64,000 bases of DNA from positions 62,001 through 126,000 of the forward strand of contig JBGQBO010000007.1 of the NCBI GenBank assembly GCA_041494885.1, read 5' to 3'. Each line of letters begins with the position of its first letter. The stretch's first letter is position 1. A model generated the notes under the pieces. That model was not told the origin of the DNA. It saw nothing but the letters and a program-made list of their open reading frames with translations, and did not search any database. Both the position numbers and the translations under genes were made by a program. Positions 16,659 to 26,190 of this stretch are shown here, in pieces. The DNA is from JAIQFV01 sp041494885. Its GTDB lineage: Bacteria > Acidobacteriota > Terriglobia > JAIQFV01.

Positions 16659-17042
16659 ATGGATGTGCTGACGATGAAGCGAATAGCCTTTCGAATCCTG
16701 ATAACAGTCTTTACCCTGGTACTGGGGACGCAGGTCTTGTGCGGTCAGACTCTATGCGATTTATTGACCTCAATGCCCTGCTGCCCAAGTGAACAGGGTT
16801 CCACCATGCCAAAGGCGCCCTCTCCTGGTAATGATTGTTGCGTCATTGGCGCCCCTGCAGTCACCAATCATTTCACTGTAGATTCTCGTGTGAGTCCTGA
16901 TTCCTCAAATCTTCAGACCTGCTCCATGCACTCGGAGGGTTTCAAGCTTCATTCGGTTGATCCTGCCGACACCGCGTTCTCATGGCATTCCCCGCAAACT
17001 CTCTACGATTGTCCTGAAAAACTCTCTGTCTTCCGCATCTGA
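16659..17042 (+). CDS. Small secreted Cys-rich protein of the copper island
   Basis: 127 residues from ATG 16659 (or ATG 16674, 122 residues). A signal peptide (MKRIAFRILITVFTLVLG) is followed by a Cys-rich stretch, LCGQTLCDLLTSMPCCPS, another NDCC and scattered His and Met. I do not recognise the family. Exported Cys/His/Met-rich composition and position as first gene of a copper-efflux run suggest periplasmic metal binding or sensing, but that is inference. Confidence 0.6.
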   Translation: MDVLTMKRIAFRILITVFTLVLGTQVLCGQTLCDLLTSMPCCPSEQGSTMPKAPSPGNDCCVIGAPAVTNHFTVDSRVSPDSSNLQTCSMHSEGFKLHSVDPADTAFSWHSPQTLYDCPEKLSVFRI

Positions 17043-17199
17043 TCTAGTCCTCGCCCGTTTTGGCCTCAAAGCCGTTGTGTGTCTCCCATTCTGAAGCACC
17101 CTTCAGGCTTTGACCGTTCTCCATTCGCGCCTTCCCGATGGATGTCAGACCAACCTATCGCGAAGAAACGAACATCAATTTTTACGACGAGGACTTAAC

Positions 17200-17631
17200 A
17201 TGAAACCAGATTCCTTTTTGAAGAAGGCGGCCCTGCTGATCCTGGCAACAGCAGTTTTAAGTCTCATTGCGAATACCCGGGCAGCAGCTCACGATCCAAA
17301 GCTCCACGCTGAGGCCAAGAAGGCAACTCAGGAGATCACCATCACCGGAGAGGTGATTGAACCTGGTTGTTTCCTTATCCACGGGGCCCGTGGCGCCGAC
17401 CATAAATCTTGCGCCGAAATGTGTGCCAAGGGGGGTAGTACGCTGACCGTCCTCGATGAGAAAACGAACACCCTGTATATCCCCATTTCGCCGGAACATG
17501 GGAAAGACCCCAATGAAAAGCTGCTTCCTTACGCTGGCGAACGGGTGACCCTCAAGGGGCTTGCGATAAACAAATACGGTTATCACGCCATCGCGATCAA
17601 ATCCGTGACCCGCGCCGAGGACAAGAAGTGA
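17200..17631 (+). CDS. Exported OB-fold-like protein of unknown function
   Basis: Start taken at ATG 17200, preceded by ACGAGGA and giving a clear signal peptide (lysines, then LLILATAVLSLIANTRAAA); an in-frame start at 17110 has no such support. 143 residues. The mature part has TITGEVIEPGCFLIHG, then DHKSCAEMCAKGG and a final beta-rich part with ERVTLKGLA. This pattern (a Cys in the first strand, then CAxxC) occurs in exported proteins of Acidobacteria and Planctomycetes and resembles an OB-fold. Metal binding through the three cysteines and the histidines is plausible given the neighbours. Confidence 0.65.
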   Translation: MKPDSFLKKAALLILATAVLSLIANTRAAAHDPKLHAEAKKATQEITITGEVIEPGCFLIHGARGADHKSCAEMCAKGGSTLTVLDEKTNTLYIPISPEHGKDPNEKLLPYAGERVTLKGLAINKYGYHAIAIKSVTRAEDKK

Positions 17632-17761
17632 GTGGCCTTCGGTCCGGGCATTTTGCGAGAAGCCTGGCAATGTCACCCCGTGGAGGCAGGCCACGACCCT
17701 GCGCTCCGCTGGATTCTCGCTGAAAAAGAAATTCCGAAATTCATGTACGGAGTTCAGAACA

Positions 17762-19183
17762 ATGTCAAAACAAAACCATGGAATCATCCTCACCCTGGCC
17801 CTTTTAGCTTTGAGTTTGACCGCTCGGCCCCTGGTTGCCCAAACCTCCAGCCATGCGGAATCGCCCGTTTCGAAGAACCTTTTGACGCCGCGGCTCCCGG
17901 ATCTTGCTCAATCGGCGGGGACAACCTCGAGCCTATCCCCTTCGAACAAAGACGCCCAATACAATGTTCCCCCCGAGGAACTCTCGCCAAAGTCGGAGTC
18001 CGTCCTCCGTCTCCAGGATCTCATTGCGGAAGCATTGTCGAATAATCCGGAGATCCAGGCTGCGGAGCGAATGGTGGATTCGAAGCGGGCGGTCCCGCCG
18101 CAGCAGCGCTCACTTCCCGACCCCATGATTTCAGGCGGATGGATGGGCAATATTGTCCCGCCTTTTTCCATTCAGACGGGCGACCCCTCCAGCGCCCGGG
18201 TGCTGAGCCTTTCCCAGGAAATTCCTTTCCCGGGAAAGTTGGCGCTCCGGGGCCGTATAGCGGACACAGAGGCTGATGCAGAACGGTGGAACTATGAGCG
18301 GACGAAATGGGCGGTCATTTCCAATCTCAAGCAGACCTATTACGATCTGGCTTTCATCGAGAAATCCATCCAGACGGTCGAAAAGGACAAAGACCTTCTC
18401 GAAAAACTGGCAAAGATCGCTGAGGTGCGCTATTCCGTAGGCAAAGGAATGCAGCAGGACGTTATCCGGGCCCAGGTGGAAGTTTCCAAGCTCTTGGAGC
18501 GGTTGACGCTTCTGGAACAACGCAAAGGCGTCGCTGAAGCAATGCTCCGCAGCATTCTTTATCGTCCCCCTGACGCACCCCTGGGGGTTCCTGCCGAGGT
18601 CACAAAAGCAGAAGTTCCCTACTCGCTCACCGAACTCGAAGGCATCGCGGAGGCCAATGCGCCTGATATGAAATCTCAGGAGCGGGAAATCGATAGGAAC
18701 CAACTGGCCCTGAGCCTCGCAAGAAAAGACTACTACCCGGACTTCGGTGTCGGGTTCACCTACTTCAACCGGCCTCAAATGCCGGAAATGTATGGGGTCA
18801 ATTTCACTGCAAAAATCCCGCTCTACTTCTGGAAGAAGCAGCGATATGGCGTGGAGGAAGCGGCCTCTGGACTGGTCAGTTCAAAGAAGCGGACCGAAGC
18901 CGTCAAAGCCAACCTCTTTTTTAAGGTGAAGGACCAATACCTGGCCATGAAGGCTTCTGAACGACTGATGGACCTTTACTCGAAAGCCATTGTGCCCCAA
19001 TCGACCCTGGCGCTCGACTCATCGCTCTCGGGTTACCAGGTAGGAAATATCGACTTTCTCAGCATGCTCAGCAATTTCCTGACCGTGCTTGATTACGAAC
19101 TGAATTACTACGATTCCCTGACCAATTACCAGAAAGCGGTGGCCCGGCTCGAGGAAGTCGCAGGCACCGTTCTTTCAAAGTAG
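17762..19183 (+). CDS. cusC: TolC-family outer membrane efflux protein (CusC-like)
   Basis: 473 residues with a signal peptide, a low-complexity linker, then two OEP repeats: the helical segments around DLIAEALSNNPEIQAAERMV and EVSKLLERLTLLEQRKG, and a conserved LSQEIPFPGKLALRG start of a beta strand. It would form the trimeric channel for CusB and CusA encoded directly downstream. It ends with TAG, showing that TAG works as a normal stop in this genome. The next gene starts 18 nt further on. Confidence 0.9.
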   Translation: MSKQNHGIILTLALLALSLTARPLVAQTSSHAESPVSKNLLTPRLPDLAQSAGTTSSLSPSNKDAQYNVPPEELSPKSESVLRLQDLIAEALSNNPEIQAAERMVDSKRAVPPQQRSLPDPMISGGWMGNIVPPFSIQTGDPSSARVLSLSQEIPFPGKLALRGRIADTEADAERWNYERTKWAVISNLKQTYYDLAFIEKSIQTVEKDKDLLEKLAKIAEVRYSVGKGMQQDVIRAQVEVSKLLERLTLLEQRKGVAEAMLRSILYRPPDAPLGVPAEVTKAEVPYSLTELEGIAEANAPDMKSQEREIDRNQLALSLARKDYYPDFGVGFTYFNRPQMPEMYGVNFTAKIPLYFWKKQRYGVEEAASGLVSSKKRTEAVKANLFFKVKDQYLAMKASERLMDLYSKAIVPQSTLALDSSLSGYQVGNIDFLSMLSNFLTVLDYELNYYDSLTNYQKAVARLEEVAGTVLSK

Positions 19184-19201
19184 CATAGCAAGGAGACGAG
19201 C

Positions 19202-20935
19202 ATGTTCTTAAACAAATCAAAGGGTCTTTTCATTTTATTCATTGTGGTCGCGCTGGCGGGCGCCTACTGGGTCCACGCCCGCGGTTATTTCGTTTTTCCC
19301 GTACGTCAAAGCTCGGATCCGCAGCAGCCGGTCTCCAAGGCGCCGGGTGAACGAAAAATCCTCTACTGGGTCGATGCGATGAATCCGGCGCACAAATCCG
19401 ACCGGCCTGGAAAGGCGCCCGACGGCATGGATCTCGTCCCGGTTTATGCTGAAGGTGAGAGGGCGACGGTGACGAGTAAACGAAAAATCCTCTACTGGGT
19501 GGATCCCATGCATCCCGCTTACAAATCCGACAAGCCCGGCACGGCCCCCGATTGCGGCATGACTTTGGTCCCGGTGTATGCCGACGGCGGTGGAGAATCG
19601 GTCGGCGACAATCTACCCCCTGGCGCCGTTAAGATCTCAGCGACCAAACAACAGTTGATCGGGGTACAGTTCGGTCAGGTTCAATATGGCCCGGTGGAGA
19701 GGACCATCCGTGCTGTCGGCCACATCGCCTTTGACGAGACAAAAATAGTCCGCGTTCATACAAAAATTTCAGGCTGGATCGACAAGGTTTTCGTGGATTA
19801 CACCGGACAATTGGTGAAAAAAGGCCAGCCGTTGTTCACGGTGTACTCCCCCGATCTCGTCTCCACTCAGGAAGAGTTCCTGATCGGTCTCAAAGCGAAA
19901 CAATATTTGAGCGACAGCCAGTTCAAGGACGTCTCCATGGGGGCGCAGAGCCTTTACAACGCATCCCGCCGACGGTTGCAGCTTTGGGACATCAGTGACA
20001 AACAAATTGAAGAACTCGAAAGAACCCAAAAACCGATGCGGGATATGACCCTCTACGCACCTGATGACGGCTTCGTGACCAAGCGGAATGCCTTTCCTAA
20101 ACAGCAAGTGAACCCCGACACGGAAGTTTACGAGCTCGCGGATCTTTCCACCATTTGGGTGCTCGCAGACGTTTATGAATACGAGCTTCCTGAAGTCAAA
20201 CTCGGCCAGACGGCCAGAGTCAATCTCACCTACTTCCCGGGAAAGATCTTTGCCGGCAAAGTCTCTTACATTTATCCTGAAGTCGACAACACCACCCGCA
20301 CCGCGAAAATCCGCATCGAGCTACCGAACGCGGACTTCCGGCTGAAACCCGACATGTACGCCAGCGTGGAGTTGCAATTAAATTATGGCAAGCAGCTTTC
20401 CGTTCCTCAAGAAGCGGTGCTGGATTCAGGCACTGAGCAGACCGTTTTTGTCGCCCTGGGAAACGGCTATTTCGAGCCCCGCAAAGTCCAAGTGGGCGCC
20501 AAGGTCGACAATCGATACATTGTGCTCTCGGGACTGAAGCCGCAGGAAAATGTTGTCACGTCCGGCAATTTCCTGATTGATTCGGAAAGCCAGTTGAAAT
20601 CGGCCGTGGCAGCCATGGCGGGGATGCCGGGAATGAGCCAGGGAGAGCAAGGTGGTAAGCGAACGCAGAATCCGCAAGAACCGATGGCTCCGAAGCTGGG
20701 GTTGAGTCCCGCCCCACAGGAGCCAACCACTCCGACGGATCACTCCCAGCCTCCGATGAACAAACCCGCGAGTCCGCCGAAGAAATCGGCTCCCAAATCC
20801 TTATCCGGGATCGATCATTCCAAACACCCAATGGGAGGAGTGGATCATTCCGGGCACGAGCAGAAGTCATCAGGAAGCAGACACGCGGGACCTGCTGCCT
20901 CGACTAAGAAGAAACCGGCGGAGGATAAACAATGA
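19202..20935 (+). CDS. cusB: RND periplasmic adaptor with two heavy-metal-binding domains (CusB-like)
   Basis: 577 residues. A single N-terminal membrane anchor (about 9-24) is followed by two copies of the heavy-metal-binding domain: copy 1 at about 51-83 and copy 2 at about 94-127. Copy 2 has the intact PDCGM motif (Cys118); copy 1 reads PDGMD, having lost exactly the Cys codon. Then come the lipoyl/hairpin/barrel domains of the HlyD family (VHTKISGWIDKVFVDYTG; YAPDDGFVTKRNAFP) and a Met- and His-rich C-terminal tail (MAGMPGM, repeated DHS and HSGH). It links CusC to CusA and probably transfers Cu(I)/Ag(I). AGGAG precedes ATG 19202, and its TGA overlaps the cusA ATG. Confidence 0.92.
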   Translation: MFLNKSKGLFILFIVVALAGAYWVHARGYFVFPVRQSSDPQQPVSKAPGERKILYWVDAMNPAHKSDRPGKAPDGMDLVPVYAEGERATVTSKRKILYWVDPMHPAYKSDKPGTAPDCGMTLVPVYADGGGESVGDNLPPGAVKISATKQQLIGVQFGQVQYGPVERTIRAVGHIAFDETKIVRVHTKISGWIDKVFVDYTGQLVKKGQPLFTVYSPDLVSTQEEFLIGLKAKQYLSDSQFKDVSMGAQSLYNASRRRLQLWDISDKQIEELERTQKPMRDMTLYAPDDGFVTKRNAFPKQQVNPDTEVYELADLSTIWVLADVYEYELPEVKLGQTARVNLTYFPGKIFAGKVSYIYPEVDNTTRTAKIRIELPNADFRLKPDMYASVELQLNYGKQLSVPQEAVLDSGTEQTVFVALGNGYFEPRKVQVGAKVDNRYIVLSGLKPQENVVTSGNFLIDSESQLKSAVAAMAGMPGMSQGEQGGKRTQNPQEPMAPKLGLSPAPQEPTTPTDHSQPPMNKPASPPKKSAPKSLSGIDHSKHPMGGVDHSGHEQKSSGSRHAGPAASTKKKPAEDKQ

Positions 20936-23900
20936 TTAACAAGGTCATTGAAGCCTGCGCTCACAACAAATTCATCGTGTTCCTCCTCATCGGCATGGCC
21001 GTGCTGGCTGGTCTCTATTCGATGAAGAACATCACGCTCGATGCGATCCCGGATTTGTCGGACACACAAGTCATCATTTACTCACGCTGGGACCGAAGCC
21101 CGGACATCATGGAAGATCAGGTGACCTACCCGATCATTTCGGCGATGCTGGGGGTTCCTAAGGTCAAAGACATTCGTGGTTTTTCCGACTTCGGCTATTC
21201 CTACGTCTACATCATCTTCGAAGACGGCACCGACATCTACTGGGCTCGTTCGCGCACCCTGGAATACTTGAGCAACATCCTGCCCCGTCTGCCCCAGGGG
21301 GTGAACGTGGAATTAGCGCGCGATGAGACGGCGGTGGGATGGGTGTTTGAATATGCGCTGGTGGACAAGACTGGACAGAACAACCTGGCGCAGTTGCGGA
21401 GCTTCCAGGATTGGTATCTGCGCTATGCGCTCCAGGCAGTTCCCGGTGTTGCGGAAGTTGCTCCGATCGGCGGATTTGTCAAACAATACCAGGTCAACAT
21501 CGATCCCAACGCGCTGTTGGCGTATGACATTCCCATAGACCGCGTCGTGCAGGCCGTGCGTCAAGGAAACAACGATGTCGGTGGCCGGCTGGTTGAGTTT
21601 TCCGGCCGTGAATACATGGTGCGCGGGCGTGGTTATATCAAGAAACTCGCAGACGTCGAAAACGTTGTCGTGGGGACAAGTAAACAAGGTGGAACTCCCA
21701 TCCTGATCAAAAACCTGGGGACCGTGACTCTCGGCCCTGACATCCGGCGCGGCATCGCTGAACTGGATGGCGAGGGAGAGACCGTAGGCGCCGTGGTCAT
21801 CATGCGCTATGGCGAAAATGCCTTGAAGGTGATCGAGAGGGTCCGGACCAAGCTTGAAGAGATGAAGGCGTCTCTGCCGCCGGGCGTCGAGATCGTGACC
21901 ACCTATGATCGCGCGGAACTGATTCAACGCGCTATCGAGACCCTCAAAGGAACGCTGATTGAAGAACTGACTATCGTCAGCATCGTTATTATGATCTTTC
22001 TCTGGCACATCCCCTCCGCCTTAGTCCCCATCGTCACGATTCCGATCACCATCATCATCTCGTTTGTTCCGATGTACGCGATGGGACTGACCGCAAACAT
22101 TATGAGTCTTGGGGGCATCGCGATCGCCATTGGCGCCATGGTCGATGCGGCCATTGTGGTCGTCGAGCAGACCCACAAGAAACTGGAGCACTGGGATACG
22201 GAAGGCCGCCATGGCAGCTACAAAGACGTCGTCATCGGCGCCGTGAAAGAGGTCGGTGGGCCGAGTTTCTTCGCCTTGCTGGTCATCGCTGTCGCCTTCA
22301 TTCCCGTCTTCACGCTTCAAGGACAGGAAGGCCGGCTGTTCAAACCTCTCGCCTACACGAAAAACTTTTCGATGGCCATTGCGGCTTTTCTTGCCATCAC
22401 GCTTGACCCGGCGATCCGGTTACTGTTCACTCACATGGATCCTTACAAGTTTAAGCCCCGGTTCCTGGCCCGCATCGTCAATGCCGTGATGGTCGGCAAA
22501 ATCCACAGCGAAGAGACGCACCCCATCAGCCGGCCGCTGATGAAACTCTATCATCCGGTCTGCGAATTTGTGCTGAGGTTTAAGTGGTTTGTGGTTGTGG
22601 CGGCGGTCCTCACGGTCGTCTTGACGATCCCGGTGTTCGAGAAACTCGGCTCAGAGTTCATGCCGCCGTTGAACGAAGGGGTGCTTCTCTACATGCCCAC
22701 GACCTTGCCCGGCATGTCGGTCACTCAGAGTGCGCAATTGCTCCAGATCCAGGACAAGGTGCTCAAGAGCTTCCCCGAAGTGGAGCGCGTGTTTGGTAAG
22801 GCGGGACGTGCTGAGACCGCTACGGATCCTGCCCCTTTTTCAATGATGGAGACCGTCGTTGTGCTCAAGCCGGAATCCGAGTGGCCCAAGGTGCCGCAGT
22901 GGTATTCGTCCTGGGCGCCGAACTGGCTGCAAAATATCCTTCGGAAAGCATGGCCCGACCATAAGCGGGTGGAAGATCTCATCTATGGACCCGGTGATTT
23001 GAATGAAGCCATGCAATTTCCCGGCGCCGTGAACGCGTGGACCATGCCCATTAAGGCCCGCGTGGACATGCTCACAACCGGGGTCCGCACACCCATCGGC
23101 ATTAAGATCATGGGCGCCGATTTGGCGAAGGTGCAGGAGATCGGCGAGCACATTGAGATAATTCTGCAAAAAGTGGGAGGCACGAAGAGCGTCTTCGCAG
23201 AGCGTACCGCGGGTGGTTACTTCCTGGATTTTGATCTCAAGCGGGAGCAACTTGCCCGTTACGGGATGACGATCGATCAGGCCAACGATGTCGTGATGTC
23301 GGCCATTGGGGGGGAAAACATAACGACGACGGTTGAAGGCCGCGAGCGCTATCCTGTCAACGTCCGATATATGCGTGACTATCGCAGCGACTTAAACCTC
23401 TTGGGACGTACCCTGGTCATGGCGCCTAACGGAACACAGATTCCTATCGCGCAGATCGCAGACATCAAAATGGTGACCGGTCCGGGAATGATTCGCGATG
23501 AAAACGGACGCTTGTCCGGCTATGTGTACGTCGATCTCGACACCACGAAGCGGGACATCGGTGGTTACGTCGCGGATGCCAAGAAGGCTATCCGGTCCGA
23601 AGTACAACTTCCGCCCGGTTATCAATTGATCTGGAGCGGACAGTTCGAATACATGGAGCTTGCCAAGCAGCGCCTCTTTGTGGTGGTTCCCATCACGATC
23701 TTTGTGATTATCATGCTGCTCTACTTCAACACCCGTTCGATGACCAAGACCCTGATCATCCTGGTGGCAGTCCCATTCTCCGCCGTTGGAGCGATCTGGT
23801 TCCTGTACTTCCTGGGATACAACATGAGCATCGCGGTATGGGTCGGACTGATTGCGTTGATGGGTGTGGACGCCGAGACGGGCATGTTCATGCTCCTGTA

Positions 23901-24234
23901 CCTCGAGATCGCCTACCACGAAGCCCAAGCGAAGGGACTGATGAGGAACAAGGAAGACTTGAAGGAGGCCATCCTGCACGGCGCGGTGAAGCGTCTCCGG
24001 CCCAAGGTGATGACGGTCGGGGTGATGTTCATGGGGCTCGTACCCATTATGTGGTCAACCGGTAGTGGTGCTGATGTCATGAAACGCATCGCCGCGCCAA
24101 TGATTGGAGGCATTTTCACCTCGTTTCTTCTGGAGCTGGCCGTCTATCCGGCCATCTACGAGATCTGGAAGTGGTACTCCGAGGTGAGAAACAATTCCAT
24201 CGCCGGCGCTGAACCCCCGGTGGTCACGAGTTAA
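20932..24234 (+). CDS. cusA: Heavy-metal efflux RND pump (CusA-like, Cu/Ag type)
   Basis: 1100 residues, inner membrane RND pump with twelve predicted membrane segments. The fourth-helix motif AIGAMVDAAIVVVEQTHKKLE places an Asp at residue 405, the proton-relay position of E. coli CusA, and is of the HME4 Cu/Ag type. Periplasmic Met residues (MPTTLPGM, FSMMET) match the area of the CusA metal site. Later membrane motifs (GVDAETGMFMLLYLE) are intact. It exports periplasmic and cytoplasmic Cu(I)/Ag(I) through CusBC. It overlaps cusB (ATGA). Confidence 0.94.
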   Translation: MINKVIEACAHNKFIVFLLIGMAVLAGLYSMKNITLDAIPDLSDTQVIIYSRWDRSPDIMEDQVTYPIISAMLGVPKVKDIRGFSDFGYSYVYIIFEDGTDIYWARSRTLEYLSNILPRLPQGVNVELARDETAVGWVFEYALVDKTGQNNLAQLRSFQDWYLRYALQAVPGVAEVAPIGGFVKQYQVNIDPNALLAYDIPIDRVVQAVRQGNNDVGGRLVEFSGREYMVRGRGYIKKLADVENVVVGTSKQGGTPILIKNLGTVTLGPDIRRGIAELDGEGETVGAVVIMRYGENALKVIERVRTKLEEMKASLPPGVEIVTTYDRAELIQRAIETLKGTLIEELTIVSIVIMIFLWHIPSALVPIVTIPITIIISFVPMYAMGLTANIMSLGGIAIAIGAMVDAAIVVVEQTHKKLEHWDTEGRHGSYKDVVIGAVKEVGGPSFFALLVIAVAFIPVFTLQGQEGRLFKPLAYTKNFSMAIAAFLAITLDPAIRLLFTHMDPYKFKPRFLARIVNAVMVGKIHSEETHPISRPLMKLYHPVCEFVLRFKWFVVVAAVLTVVLTIPVFEKLGSEFMPPLNEGVLLYMPTTLPGMSVTQSAQLLQIQDKVLKSFPEVERVFGKAGRAETATDPAPFSMMETVVVLKPESEWPKVPQWYSSWAPNWLQNILRKAWPDHKRVEDLIYGPGDLNEAMQFPGAVNAWTMPIKARVDMLTTGVRTPIGIKIMGADLAKVQEIGEHIEIILQKVGGTKSVFAERTAGGYFLDFDLKREQLARYGMTIDQANDVVMSAIGGENITTTVEGRERYPVNVRYMRDYRSDLNLLGRTLVMAPNGTQIPIAQIADIKMVTGPGMIRDENGRLSGYVYVDLDTTKRDIGGYVADAKKAIRSEVQLPPGYQLIWSGQFEYMELAKQRLFVVVPITIFVIIMLLYFNTRSMTKTLIILVAVPFSAVGAIWFLYFLGYNMSIAVWVGLIALMGVDAETGMFMLLYLEIAYHEAQAKGLMRNKEDLKEAILHGAVKRLRPKVMTVGVMFMGLVPIMWSTGSGADVMKRIAAPMIGGIFTSFLLELAVYPAIYEIWKWYSEVRNNSIAGAEPPVVTS

Positions 24235-24249
24235 GGAAGGATCGCTGTC

Positions 24250-25458
24250 TTGCCCTTTGTCCCCATTGCAGCCATCGCTGTTGGAACCATCGCCTTGCTG
24301 GTGAGCGGGCGCTCGGCTCTGAAGTTAGGCGTGAGTCAGGCGGCCGGGTTGAGCTTCGGCTTGTGTGCGATCGCCGTGGCTGTGGCGCTGATTCCGAATG
24401 AATGGCGTATGTGGCTGGGAGGCGACGCAACAGGCGATCACCTCCTGACATATGTCCGCGGAGTGGGATTAACCGGATTATTGTTTCTTGCGGGGTTGCG
24501 GCTCCATTCGGAGGAACCCCGCCGGGCAGGGCAAATCTGCTTCTTCGCGACGGGTATGAGCGCGTTGGGAGGAGTGGTGGCGATTCTGGTGTTGATGAAA
24601 CTTGCGCGAGCAGAAGCCGGGCCGGCCGTGTTAATGACCGCAGCAATGCTCGGCTCAAGTGTGTGGATTGCTGGCGAGTTGTCATTCCACCCCGCGAACC
24701 CAGCAGCCAAGTCCATCGCATCCGCAAGAATCGCGTCCAGTTCGGTGATTTGTTTCTGGATCCTGGTTGTGCACTTTTTCTCGATTTTTCAAGAACTCGG
24801 TGCCAGACATGCGTCCCGATCCGCATTCCTAGTGGTCGGAAGCTATGAGCTGTTGAAATGGGTGCTCTTCTTTGCTTCGGCTTATTGGATAGGGGCCCGG
24901 TTGCTCAGTCGCGCAGAAGTTCGGCCAAGGGCATGGTCTGCCTCCCCCCGCTTCCTGCTCTTTGCGGTTTTGGCCTTCGGTTTTGCTGTGTTTGCGCTTG
25001 GCCAGCTCGGAGCCTTCGCGTGGGCTTATCTGGCCGGTGCTCTCTTTAACCGAATCAAGACAGGAACAGAACTCAGCGAAAGCCGGCATCCCTTGAGCAA
25101 TGCGCTCCTCGTTTGCTTTATCTTCCTTCCGATGTTCCTGCAGTCTCATGGGAGGAGAGTGACCGGTGTGGGGATACTTCTGGTCGTCGTGGGCCTTGTC
25201 CTACTGACTAAATTCGGTCTCATGAGATCGGTTGCACTATGGGGGGGCGATTCCCCAAGTGAGGCAAATGTCTTCGCTTCTGCAACCATGGCCTCCGGAG
25301 AGATGGCAATCATGTTTCTTGGATTTGGCATGACAAAATGGCTCATCGACGGCCCCACTTACTTTGCCATACTCGCTTTTGCATTGCTATCGATCCTGCT
25401 CGGCCCCGTTCTTCTTCAATTCACAGGCCGGCAGAAAGATATTCTGGTTAGCTCATGA
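24250..25458 (+). CDS. Polytopic membrane protein resembling Kef/CPA2 cation:proton antiporters
   Basis: 402 residues from TTG 24250, with AAGGAAGG 10 nt upstream. There are about eleven hydrophobic segments. LLFLAGLRLHSEEPRRAG resembles the Kef-type LFxxGLE signature, and ATMASGEMAIMFLGFG sits where the functional helix of CPA2 exchangers ends. No RCK/TrkA domain follows. It is 16 nt after cusA, so part of the same operon. The ion is unknown. A gene of this kind in a copper operon is unusual. Confidence 0.6.
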   Translation: MPFVPIAAIAVGTIALLVSGRSALKLGVSQAAGLSFGLCAIAVAVALIPNEWRMWLGGDATGDHLLTYVRGVGLTGLLFLAGLRLHSEEPRRAGQICFFATGMSALGGVVAILVLMKLARAEAGPAVLMTAAMLGSSVWIAGELSFHPANPAAKSIASARIASSSVICFWILVVHFFSIFQELGARHASRSAFLVVGSYELLKWVLFFASAYWIGARLLSRAEVRPRAWSASPRFLLFAVLAFGFAVFALGQLGAFAWAYLAGALFNRIKTGTELSESRHPLSNALLVCFIFLPMFLQSHGRRVTGVGILLVVVGLVLLTKFGLMRSVALWGGDSPSEANVFASATMASGEMAIMFLGFGMTKWLIDGPTYFAILAFALLSILLGPVLLQFTGRQKDILVSS

Positions 25459-25662
25459 ATCCTGTGGAAACGGCGGAACAACTGGAAAGCAAACAATGAA
25501 AAAAGAGAGAGTGTTAACCCTTTCATAATCTGAGGTAGGCTGAGTTCGCGCCTTCAAGCAAATTGATTCTGGCTTATCACATGATGTAGCCTGATCTGAA
25601 TCAGACCAGTTTGTATTGAACGATAATACAGCAGCATCTGCAGGACAGTTGGAGGAAAAGCC

Positions 25663-26172
25663 ATGTCCCTAAAGAGAGTGATTTCAGTCCTGGTCTTAGT
25701 TCTGATTGTTGTGGCAGCATTGTCGTTGTATGTCATGGAGAAACGGAGGCTTTCCGCCGCCATCTGTCGCGCCTGCGGCCGGGAAATTCACAGCGAATGG
25801 GCCTTCATGCTCGGGCTCAAGAACGGAAAACAGGAAAGGTTGTGCTGCGCCAAGTGTGGAATCCTTGAACAATTGCAGATGCAGCCGCAGGTCGCCTCGG
25901 CAATAGCAACCGATTATGCCACTGGAAGATCTGTTCAGGCTGAAAAGGCCGTTTACTTGTGGAACTCCGACCTTGAGCATTGTGCCATGCCCCAAAAGAG
26001 GGAATGGGCGGATCCACGACCCATGGACCTTACCTTCGACCGCTGCTTTCCGAGTTTGGTTGCATTTGAGAGCCGTGATGAGGCCGCAAGGTTTAAGGCC
26101 GACCATGGCGGGACGCTTGTTGATTACAGTGAAAGCATTCGACTGGCGAAATCGCTGCCAGCGAATCCCTGA
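25663..26172 (+). CDS. NosL-like exported copper-binding protein
   Basis: 169 residues with GGAGG before ATG 25663. An N-terminal membrane anchor (about 5-24) is followed by CRACGREI, a CCAKCG pair and the C-terminal half typical of NosL: RCFPSLVAFESRDEAARFKADHGG. NosL supplies Cu(I) to nitrous oxide reductase, but no nosZ is present, so a general copper-chaperone role in this island is the better guess. The usual lipobox is replaced by a plain anchor. Confidence 0.7.
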   Translation: MSLKRVISVLVLVLIVVAALSLYVMEKRRLSAAICRACGREIHSEWAFMLGLKNGKQERLCCAKCGILEQLQMQPQVASAIATDYATGRSVQAEKAVYLWNSDLEHCAMPQKREWADPRPMDLTFDRCFPSLVAFESRDEAARFKADHGGTLVDYSESIRLAKSLPANP

Positions 26173-26190
26173 GGAAAAGGAGAAGGAAAG

